Origin: Micractinium sp. NFX-FRZ
Taxonomy: Eukaryota; Chlorophyta; Trebouxiophyceae; Chlorellales; Chlorellaceae
Assembly (NCBI GenBank): GCA_029339195.1
Contig: JAPTJF010000458.1
Span: 1 to 49,511 of the forward strand
DNA length: 49,511 nt
Direction: 5' to 3'
The notes under the pieces were generated by a model, which did no database searches, had not been told where the DNA came from, and saw only the letters and a list, made by a program, of their open reading frames with translations. Positions 33,101 through 42,555 of the stretch are shown in pieces. Within the stretch, counting starts at the first letter, position 1. Each line of letters starts with the position of its first letter. Both the position numbers and the translations under genes were made by a program.

Positions 33101-36100
33101 GGCAGCTGGCAGGCTTGCAGACGTATGCAAACAAGGGGATAACGAACAATATGGAGGCCACACCAACCTTCTGGTGTTGGTTGAGTGTAAGAGCAAGTGC
33201 ATTGCCAGTTGAAGGAGCACGCACATGTGGCGTGTGGCCCCACAACTGCCTCCCGCCAGCCCTGCACCGACCTCCCCTTGCACCCACCGGGTAGTGCTGG
33301 TTCATTGTAACTGCCAGCCTCTTGAGCAGGCCCATGTGCCGTGTCAGGCCTATGCTGCTGCCCCCACGGCAGTCCAGCACCACCACCATCTGTGGGTAAG
33401 GGGGCACGGGGGAGGGGAGCGGGCACGCGGGAGTGAAGGAGCGGAACTGGCAGGGGCCGAGCCGCGCCAGGCAAGGACAGCAGCGGGCTGGCGGAGGAGC
33501 AGAGGGCAGGCAAAGGGGGCAGGCATGGCAGGGAGTGCAAGGTGTTGGGATGTGGCAGGTAGGGGCACGTAGGCAGCTGGGGAGGGACACATAGCCGGGG
33601 GGCGGGGCGTAGGGGAGGTGGGCGAGGGGCAGGCACCAAGCATGCCCCAACACAAGCGCCCCCCGCGGCAGCGGAGAGGGGCGCCCGCCCAGCCCCCGCC
33701 CTCTCCTTCAACTCAAGAACCATCTGGCCGGCCACCCAGCCAGCCAGCCAACAGTCAAAGCGCCACACAGACCACATGACACCGTTGCCCATCAGCCAGG
33801 CGGCCAGCCGTGCCCGCCCACAAGCGCCCGCCAGCAACCTGCCAGCAGCGCACCTGCTCCGCCGCGCCTGCCGTGTTGCTGAGGTGGGTGGTGAGCCCTC
33901 GGTGCACCAACGTCAGCAGTGCTGTGGCGTACTCGTCGTACCGCTCGGGCTTGACCAGCTGCTGTGCACGGCCCAGGCGCGCCAGCAGGATGGGGCGGCC
34001 GCCTGGGGGGAAGGAAGGGGGGGCGTGGGCAAGGCACTGTCAGTAAGCAGAGGCACACTCTTCACATTGCCAACGTTATACGGGATGGGGGCCCGGGTGA
34101 GTGGCTGGTGGGGGACGGGCGCATAAGGCGGCGGCTGGGTTGGGATGCAACCGCCAGGGGAACAGGGCAGGGGCGGAGGGCACGGTGAAGCCGCAGGGCA
34201 GGGGCGGAGGGCACGGTGAATCCGCATCAGGGTCCCCAGCCTGTCATTCAGTCCACCAAGCCCTGAGGCACCCCACCCCACCCTGGCAGACCAGCCTCCG
34301 CCTGGATTCCCTGCTGCCTGCTGCCTCACTCACTTGCATCGTGCGCCTTCCAGGCCACCAGCCGGTCCCACCGGCGCAGCTCTCGGTCGGTCAGGAAGCG
34401 CTGGCGCCCCACCCACTCGGCAGTGTGCACCAGCCGGCTGAAGCCCGCCTCCACGGCGGCGGCGCGCGCCTCGGGCGTCTTGGCCTGCAGGCGGGGCCAG
34501 GGAGGGAGAGCGGGGAGCGCGTGAGAAGGGGAAACAGATAGATGGGGCGACCAGGCGGCTGGTGCCCACATTAATGGCGGCGTGTTGGCCTGCAGGCGCA
34601 AGGGCCGGGCTGGCAATCCTGGAAATCCCCACCTTCACGTCACTCAACACCGACAACAGGAAAGCACCACCCGTACACTCACCGCCAGCAGCCCAGACGC
34701 CCGGCAGAAGCGCAGCAGCTCCGCGTGGGTGGCATCAAAGCGGTCGGGGCAGAGCTCCACCTGGTTCTCCTGCACAGCACGGCATGAGGGGGGCACAGCA
34801 TGAGCTCAGCATGACCAGCTCCACCTGGTGTTCTTGACAGCACAGCCCTTGCCAGGGTGGCAGGACCCTAGCATGACCGGAGCGTGAACAACGAGTGTGG
34901 GTGCAGGGTGAGCAGGAGGACACTGGCAGCAGCAGAGCTCGCAGGCGCCACTGCAGCATGTAGGCTTTGGCTTGGCTGCCATGCGGCTGCCCAGCCCACA
35001 GCTGGCCAGCTGCACCCACGACTAGCATGCGGCGAGCCAGCTGTAAACTCCATCAAGCAACACGCAGTGGGCACAGAATCAGGCGTGCACCTGCAGCATG
35101 CGGCGCAGCTCTGCAATTTCGCCAGAGTAGACGGCTGCCCACTCGGCCGCCGTCTGAGGCTGCCGCGCCTCAATGGCGGCACCCAGCTCAGCAAACGTGT
35201 CCAGCGCCGCCACTGCAGGCAGCAACAGTGGGTGGGCAGGGCAGGACGGTGGGCGGGCGGGGTTTGGATTGAATCGTTGCTCATGCGATGCCGGGTCGGG
35301 GCGGGCACAGCGGACTGGGCAGGGTGGGGCAGCTTGGTTGACAAGGCATGGTCTATGACGCGACAGTGTTTTGTGAAGCGACAGGCAGGCAGGCAGGCAG
35401 GCAGGCATAGTGCAGCCTCCCAGCCTGGCGCTGGCACCAACATGAGCCTGCCCCATCATCAACACTCAAGGACGCCTTTGGTCAGCACGAGCAGCAAGCC
35501 AGGCCAGGGCACTCCCCTCACCATTGACAGAAGACCTGTGGCGCAGCAGGCGGCCGGCAGGAGCAACGCCAGGTTCCCCTGCCTGCGCCCCCTCGACCGC
35601 CCCCTTGCTGCCTTCGCCAGACGCCGCCGCCGTCGCGCGCAGGCTCCGCCGGCGCCGCTGCCTCTGCCGCTGGTGCTGCAGGCCGGCATGTGCCAGGCGC
35701 GCGGCTGCAATGGCCGCCGCTGCCTTGCCCAGCTGGCCTAGCTCCTGCCCAGCTGCATGCAGCTGTGAGGGCAGCGCAGCACCCAGGTCCAACCCAGCCC
35801 AGCCTGCCACCACACCCGCTAGAGGCGCTGCCACGCCCAGCGCACTGAGCGCAGCGGCGGCCGCCGGGGAGGCCCTGCCCAGCAGCAGCAGCCCGCCTGC
35901 CCGTGCCGCCAGGCCGGGCGTCAAGTGCTGCCCTGCTGCATGTGCCACAGCACCGGAGGCGCCCCTTGCGGCGCGTCCCAGGCGGCGCAAGCGCGTGCGC
36001 TGCTGCGCCGCGACGGCCTCTGCAGCAGCGGCGGCCTCTGCGGCGGCGGCGGCCTCGGCGGCTGTGCCAGCGGCGGCCGCTGCCTCCTCCTCCTCCTTAG

Positions 36101-37506
36101 AGGGCAGCAGGTGGTGCTTCACCCGCTGAAAATGTGACTCCACATCTGCACAAGGGCAGGTGAGGCCAGGACAGGCAGCATGTGAAGAGGGCAGGTTGGG
36201 CGCAGCAGAGGGGGCAGTTGCGCGGGGTCAGGGGCCTAAGACTTGGCTGGGCGCTGCAGCCAAGGGCCCACCCCCATGCCACAGATGCAATGGCAGAGGG
36301 CAGGATGGCATGGCCCCCCCGCCCACTGCAAAAGGCAGCTGTTCCTGGTCTCGTGGCAAGCAGCTGCGGCATCCATCCCCCGTTTGCACCGCGTCTGCAC
36401 TTTACCTGCATCCACCCCCCTTGCATCACGGCCCGCCTGCATCGCCAAACCAACACGCCGCCAAGGGCACCCACTCCCCCTTGCCTGCATCCCAGGCCGC
36501 CTGCAACTAGGCTCACACACAACTGCCCACCCACCCGCACCGCTGCCACCACCCACCTGAGTCACTGTCGCTATAAGCCACCACACGGGGGCGGTCCTCC
36601 GCCTCCGCATCCTGCTCCTCCTCCCCCCTCCGCTGCTGCTCCTCGCCCTGCTGCGCCGGCGGCCCCTGCGGCGGCGGTGGCTGCTGCTGCTGCTCGCGGT
36701 CGCGGGCCCCGCTGGCAGCAGCGTCCTCCCCCCGCCCCTCTCGCTCCCGCTCCTTGGCACCGCCGCCATCAGAGGCCGCGGTTGCGCTAGGCGGCGGGGC
36801 AGCAGCGTCCGCCGGCCGTGGCGGGTGCTTCTGCCGCTCCTCCGCTGCATCCCCCGCTGCAGCCGCCGTCTTCACAGCCTCCTTGGCTTTGTCAGCCACA
36901 GCAGCTGCTGCTGCCACGAGCCCACGTGGGTGCTTCTTCTCCTCACTGCCCCCAGCCGTGCCGCCACCGCCCGCCTGCTTGGCTGCTTGCTTGGCCTGCT
37001 CATGCTTGCTTGCCTCCTGCTGCCGCTGCTGCTGAGCCTTCTGCTCTTTTTGCTGCGCCTCGTGCTGCTGCTGCTGTTGATGCTGCTGCTGCTGTACCTT
37101 GTGTGCCTTTTGCTGCGCCTCGTGCTGCTGCTGCTGCTGCTGCGCCTTCACAGCTTCATGCTGCTGCTGCTGCTGCTGCTGCAGCTGCTGCTGTGCTTTC
37201 TGCTGCTTGGCCTCGGCTGCTCTGTCGCCGCTGCTGCCTTGCTTCTGCTTGCCGCCCCGCCCGCTTGCCCTCTCCTTCCCCTTCCCAGCTGCCGTGTCAT
37301 CAGCGCCGCCCGCCCGGCGGCGCACAAACCTACAGGGTGCAAGGCCACAAGCACTGGGCAGTCTGGTGTGGTTGATTCTCTCCCTCGCGGCGGGCGGCGG
37401 CGGCAGGGTGGCAGCAGCCGAAAGCCCTAGCGACCGGCCGCCGGTTGGGCGCCACATCCAGGAACGCTCACCATGAGGTGATGTTGTCCTGGGAGCGCAG
37501 GTCCAT
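30183..37506 (-). CDS. SEC14/CRAL-TRIO domain protein with C-terminal membrane anchor
   Basis: Predicted phospholipid-binding/transfer protein held on a membrane by its tail. Twelve exons: 37506-37472, 37329-36557, 36145-35522, 35212-35091, 34769-34683, 34484-34334, 34002-33854, 33389-33288, 32924-32830, 32467-31166, 30893-30760, 30382-30183; 1257 aa. It begins MDLRSQDNITSWFVRRRAGG; then a Lys/Gln-rich poly-Q segment (about 45-130), an acidic stretch, and an Ala/Leu/Arg-rich exon 3 (270-477). The SEC14 module is at about 518-720: DRFDATHAELLRFCRASGLL (N-lobe), GRPILLARLGRA, MVVVLDCRGGSS and DRLFRLHLLELPLLLRWALH. A Ser/Ala/Gln-rich linker of about 430 residues (one 1302-nt exon) follows. The C-terminus ends in a single hydrophobic segment (HLLLTAIFLLLMTALL) after a VSWAEELETIKE helix, like a tail anchor. 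The ligand is unknown. Confidence 0.9.
32904..33075. repeat. Three 70-bp tandem copies carrying the SEC14 exon 9 acceptor
   Basis: Units begin at 32904, 32974 and 33044 with GTGCAGGCGGAACAG (the third GTGCAAGCGGACCAG), exactly 70 bp apart. The first includes the real exon 9 start with its minus-strand acceptor (TTCTTTCAG before GACCGCC). The second keeps a usable-looking acceptor (TTCCCTCAG); the third has diverged. Confidence 0.9.
34165..34226. repeat. 31-bp direct duplication
   Basis: Two adjacent copies of GGGCAGGGGCGGAGGGCACG... differing at one base near the end, within SEC14 intron 6. No splice site is involved. Confidence 0.85.
34752..34847. repeat. Duplicated SEC14 exon 5 acceptor region
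   Basis: GAGCTCCACCTGGTTCTCCT followed by GCACAGCACGGC at 34752-34783 is the exon 5 start and acceptor. A copy at 34815-34846 reads CAGCTCCACCTGGTGTTCTT then GACAGCACAGCC. The copy keeps the coding side well and has a damaged acceptor (sense strand GTGCTGTCAAG). Confidence 0.8.
37015..37205. repeat. Imperfect CTG/CAG triplet array coding poly-glutamine
   Basis: GCTGCTGCTG blocks broken by Lys, Ala, His and Glu codons; read on the minus strand they code the Gln-rich N-terminal segment of the SEC14 protein. Sub-blocks such as the one giving HEAQQKA recur, pointing to internal duplication. Confidence 0.85.
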
Positions 37507-37967
37507 AGCTGCTAGGCCCCCGAGCCGCGTAGAGCGTCAGCAACTGCCCCCTTGATCGCGGGCGCCCCCTAACGGACGGTCCGGCTAGTGCGCGAGGGAT
37601 GGTGTGCGCTAGGAGCTTGTTGCGGCTGTGGCACCAGGTCCACTGCGGCCATGTGGGACTGCCGGGTTGCGCAGTCCCCTCAAAGGTCGACTGGCTATGC
37701 GCAGGACGACTACAGGTGCAGTGATGACGCCGATGCAGGCATGCGGGCAAGCCAGGCAACCGAGGCTCGTCGCATTTAGGCCGGAAGTACAGGTGGCAGC
37801 GTGGCAGCGCGCAAAAAGACAACACCGCCTGCACAACTGTGTGCGCGCACCGGTGATTGTTTGACACGAAACAGCGGGGTCTTCAGGGCAGCATACAGTG
37901 CCTACCGACAGTGCCCGCGCCCAGCCTCCCAACTTTTGTGCAGCACAGCCAGCCAGGTCGTCCCACC
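37507..37967. promoter_or_regulatory. Divergent promoter region, SEC14 protein / RbfA
   Basis: 461 bp between two divergent start codons. Contains no supported exon and no clear TATA box. Both 5' leaders must be short or overlap. Confidence 0.55.
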
Positions 37968-40713
37968 ATGCAGTGTTCCACCGCGCTCGTGCAAAAGGCT
38001 ATGCCGACTGCATTTGTGCGCGCCCCAGGTGCGTCCCGTCAACCCCGCTTCGCCTCCCGCCAGTGCTCCGCCCTGCATGCACTTCCAACACCTCCTCTCT
38101 GGCTGCTGTGTGCAGGCCAAGGCCGACTGCGCGCCGGGAGGTTGCCCAGCACCGTGTGCATGGTGAGCCCTTCCGCCGCCGCTGCCGCCACTCGCTGCCA
38201 GCTCTGCCCTTGGCTGCGCCCCTGCGCATCCTTCCGTGCGCTTCAGCATCGGGCAGCCCTGTTCCACTTTTCCCCGACCTTTGCTGCGTACAATCCGAGC
38301 AGCATGCAGCACCCACAGGCTGTGCCGCAGCTCCCGCTCACCTCACCACTGTGCTCCACCACCCTGCCCCAGTGGGTCCTGCTTCGCACTGTCCTCTCCT
38401 GCGACGCGTGCATGGCCAAGGTGGCCAAGCCGACATGCGTTTTATTGTAACAGTATAACCAACGGCTTCAAACACCTGTGCTGTGCTGCCCTGCAGGCGC
38501 ACCCCCGCCGCGTGGCCAAGGTGGCCAAGCAGATTGAGCGGGAGGTGGGCAACCTGCTCATCACAGACAAGGTGAGAGGGGAAGGGTGTGTGTGTGCATG
38601 TATGGTGGTTTTTTTGTCCTGCCAAGTTGGCTACTTGCTTCTGCCAAGCGCACTCGTGCTTGTCTTGTTCTGCCATGTCGAGGGCTGCTGTGGGCAACCC
38701 TGGTCAGCGGGCTGTGGAAAATGCTGCCGTCACTTGTGGAGGTGAGTGGCGCGCGGCTAGCTCGTTGTGACCCCATGAACCCCCACACCCCTCCCTGCCC
38801 GCGGCCTCCTTTGCTCCCGCAGGTGCTGCAGGCGGCGGTGTGCCCGGAGCGGCGGCGCGGGTTTGACGGCGCGCTTTCCGCGCTGGCCAGCGTGACCGAG
38901 GTGGCCATCAGCAATGACCTGCAGGTGGCCAAGGTCTACGTCTCCCTCTACAGGTGGGGCGCGGCAGGCCCCGTGAATGAGACGAGGGGAAGGGGAGGAG
39001 GGAGTGGGGGCACCTGCTGTTGCCGCTGGCCAGCTTGACAAGAGTTGCGGGCTGCACCGGCGCGTGTGCCTCACATATAACCTCAGCAAGATGCACCGCT
39101 GTCGGCACAGCTGGATGAGCTCTTGAGCACGGAGGAGAAGTAGGTGGTGTATGGGGCGGAGGCGTGTGGCGGCAGCCAGCCCAGGTTGCAGCTGGCCGAT
39201 CGCCCCGCCCCTGCACACGCTGACATCGATGGCGGGTCTGCTGGTGCTGCTGCCGTGCTGCTTGCTGATGCACCCCCCTCCCCTGTGCTTGCTACCCCAC
39301 TCCCTCCCCGCAGCGACGACGTGGGCAAAGCGGCGGCCATGGAGGGGCTCCAGCGGCTGGAGGGGTATGTGAGGAAGCACATCGGCAAGCAGGTGTGCTC
39401 CCCACACGTCCAAGGGTCGGGCACTGTGCCGCTTCCTCTCTTCGCAAGTGTCCCGCCTGAGCGGTGTCCCCCCTTGGCCCCGTGTCCTGACCCTGCCACC
39501 CCCACCTGGCCACCCCCGCCTGCCGCCGCTCACGGCCGCGCCCACGCCTTCCTCCCGCCGCCGCCCTGCAGATCCGGCTGCGCCTGACCCCCGAGATCCG
39601 TTTCGTGCGGGACGACTCGATTGAGCGGTCGGAGCGCATCTTCAAGTTGCTGGACCAGGTGGGCCCTTGAGTGGCAACGGTTTGCCTGCTCTGGTCGAAT
39701 TGGTCGGGTGTAGGAGAGGGCAGGTGGGGCTGTGTGGGAACGGTTTGTTCTTGAGTGACCAGTTGCCTCCTTTGCTGGGGGGCCTGGGAGAGGGCAGGCG
39801 GGTGGCAGAGGGGCCGGCACGCATCTGCGTAGCTGGTGGGCAGGTGGGGGCTGCATGTGCGGTGGCTTGCAACAGCATTGGCAGGGTGGGGAGTGGCTTG
39901 GTGGCAAAGGTGGTTGGAGCGTGTCCCCAGGCGCAAAGGCTGCTGTGCCAGGCGGGTGGAGAGCTGCGCTGCAGAGGGGGTTGCACAGCACGAGGGTGTG
40001 CAGGACGTTGCAGGCACACGCCCTGCCCTGTCGCCTGACCCAGCTTCCGCTCACCCTCCCTGCGCTACCCTGGTGCAGGTCAAGAAGATCGAGCGGGGGG
40101 AGGCCGAGCCGCCGCCGCTCGCTTTCTATGGGGAGCTGGAGGAGGAGTATGAGTCGGATGAGGAGGAGGAGTGGGAGGAGGAAGGTGAGGAGGGGCAGGG
40201 GGAGCAGCTGGACGGGGGGCAGGGCTAGGGGCAAGGCATGGAAGGGGGAATGCACGTGGCTGTGTGCGTGTTTGCACGTTACCTGCAGACCTGCCCGGTG
40301 CCAGCCTTTCTGGCGCTGCATGGAACCGTGCCTGCTGCACCCCAGCCTGACCGCCTGCACTGCCCCGCCTGCCTGTGTTTCTGTGCCGCCCTGCAGCCAG
40401 CTTTGCGACGGTCGACCTGGGCATGTTTGGGCATGAGCACGACACGGCCGCAGCCTCCACCAGTGGCAGGCCCGCAGCGGCAGCAGCAGGCGCAGCAGCA
40501 GCGGCAGGCGGCGCCCCCGCGCGCGGCAAGCAGCAGCAGCAGCAGCGCGGCACCAGTGGCGGCAGGCAGCGGCAGGCGGCGGCGGCGGGGCAGCAGCAGG
40601 GGAGCCCGGGCGGCAAGGGAGGAGAGGATCCCAAGGGGGGTGAGGGGGAGGATGATTTTGAGGAGATGCTGGCGGCGTTCAAGGCGCAGGTGGACACGCG
40701 CCGGCGCCAGTGA
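37968..40713 (+). CDS. rbfA: Plastid ribosome-binding factor A
   Basis: RbfA acts in maturation of the small ribosomal subunit (16S rRNA 5' end); this copy should act in the chloroplast. Eight exons: 37968-38028, 38116-38162, 38497-38571, 38823-38953, 39314-39392, 39572-39658, 40079-40184, 40397-40713; 300 aa. Residues 1-36 (MQCSTALVQKAMPTAF ... STVCM) form a transit peptide. The KH-like RbfA domain covers about 37-165: HPRRVAKVAKQIEREVGNLL, then VAISNDLQVAKVYVSLYS, RKHIGKQIRLRLTPEIRFVR and DDSIERSERIFKLLDQVKK, the last two being family hallmarks. The C-terminal 130 residues are low-complexity: an acidic stretch, Ala/Gly/Gln-rich linker, then FEEMLAAFKAQVDTRRRQ. A TGTAA lies 145 bp past the stop. 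Confidence 0.95.
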
Positions 40714-41710
40714 TGGCCGCGGGCATCGGTTTGCCGGCGGCGGCCCCACATTTTGCACCGGTAGCAAGCGGTTATGCTTTTTGTTACTGAATTCTGTCGG
40801 CATGTGGTTTTCTTAAACTCATGTGCGTGCCTACCAGGCGACATAAGTTGCTGCCTCTGTAATTAGTCCCCAGCGCTCAGGCACACCCCTCAAGGGCCAC
40901 GCATATTCACGTGGCAGGAGTTGGCACGGCTGAGCTGGCATGGCATGGCAATACGTCTTCCCATGGCTTCATTGCATGTGAGGCGCCTCCAGCCCTGGCT
41001 ACACAGTTCCTGGCAGGTCCTGTGGCACACAAGGCAGCACGCGCTCTAAAGGAATGGACACTTGCCCGGCCGCTGAGCACCTATGGTGTAGGCGGACCCC
41101 TTCACATGGGAGCGGCGTGCTTTCGGTGCCACACACCTGCTGCGGTGGAGGCGTGATACCTCTGAAGCCTGAAGAAAGGTGCCCCTTGTTACCTCCTTTC
41201 CCGCCGTCTCTTCAGCTCATACCCTCTTGTGCGCCCAACTGTTTCCCCTGCGATTGCTGACCCCGCTTCCAACACCCCGCTGCTGCCCTCCGCTCCGACA
41301 TGTCTCTCAATGCTGGCTGCCATGTATTGCTTATTCCAATTCCACTAGTTACTTACGTGGGACATGACACAACCGTGCAGTCAGCAAACACGCGGTTAAA
41401 AACATCGCTGCAGAGATGGGGTTGCAGCAATCGGGACTTGGTGTCGGCAGGTCCCCGACACGCGCAGCAGTGCCGTGGCACTGCGCAGCCCTCACCAGGC
41501 CTGTGCGTATCATGACGATTGCCGAAGGCAGCGCTTCCATGCTGGCGCGGGGGTTGCGTCTTCTGCAGGATTGCTGGCGGCTCAGACTTGTGTGGCCCTT
41601 TGAGTTGCCGTCCTGCTGGCGCGCGGTGTGGCGGCGGTCCCAACCCGCCACCCGCCGCCAAACGAGCGATTGGATGGAAGCTTTCTATAGCACATCGCGA
41701 CTCTCGCACA
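40714..41710. other. Intergenic region before the MYND genes
   Basis: About 1 kb with the RbfA 3' UTR at the left and the promoter of the first MYND gene at the right. Short ORFs only, none with coding support. Confidence 0.6.
40858..40862 (+). terminator. Poly(A) signal TGTAA
   Basis: TGTAA on the RbfA strand, 145 bp after its stop codon, in an A/T-richer patch. Confidence 0.65.
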
Positions 41711-42518
41711 ATGGAGCAGTTACTATCGGCCCTGGACGCGTTGAGCGACCTGCTTTGCTCGTCCCCGCAGCGCCTGCCGCCAGCCGCCGCTTTCACGGCG
41801 TCTGCTGAGTCTTTGTTGAGTGCATGGCGCAACTCGGACAAGCGGAGCTGCAACAGCATCTCAGCCACGCAACAAGTCGCTGCCGCCAGGTGCGGCACCG
41901 CCCCTTTATTAGTGGCCCCTCCACCCCCCACCGGCATGGGCCACCTTGGCCAGACCATGTGCATTTATATTGCCCTGTTGACAAGTATGTTCACTGCTGT
42001 GCCCCTCTCGGTGCAGCTCCCTGGCGCGGCTTGGGCTGCTGCTGCAGGCGCTGGAGGGCAGGCTCAGGCGGGTGCTGCTGCGGGTGCCAGCACCCGCCAC
42101 TGTGGACGTGCTGGCAGCCGCGCTGGACGTGCTGCGGACTGCTGCTACAATGTGTCACTTCTGGGATCTCGATGGCGACCGCGAGGGACCACTCGAGGTG
42201 CTAGGCGCGGCGTCTCTCATTGTCAGCAGCGGGCGAGCGGCGCTGGTGCGGCTTCATGGCTGGCAGCCTGGGAGCGGCGTGGCGGCGTTTGAGCAGGCTG
42301 TGCATCTGTGTGATGTTCTGATGAGGGCGGCCTACGCCTGCATGTGGCTAGTTGAACAGCCGTGCTCCGGCGATGGCGCACGCCTCACGGCCTGTGCGGC
42401 CCGCGTGTTCAGCCCAGCAGACACCACACGCTGGCTGGCAGAGGCGGCAGCCGTCTCGATGGCGGCAGTGCAAGAGCATGCTGGTAACCGCTGTACTGCT
42501 GCCCGTTGCCCAACTCCT

Positions 42519-42555
<37 letters not shown>

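Noticed and set aside
36825..37430. Leucine- and cysteine-rich plus-strand ORFs suggesting a membrane protein
   Set aside because: Antisense shadow of the poly-glutamine segment of the SEC14 protein.
37560..37620. Possible tRNA or small RNA in the divergent SEC14/RbfA promoter
   Set aside because: No cloverleaf arms with T-loop consensus could be drawn.
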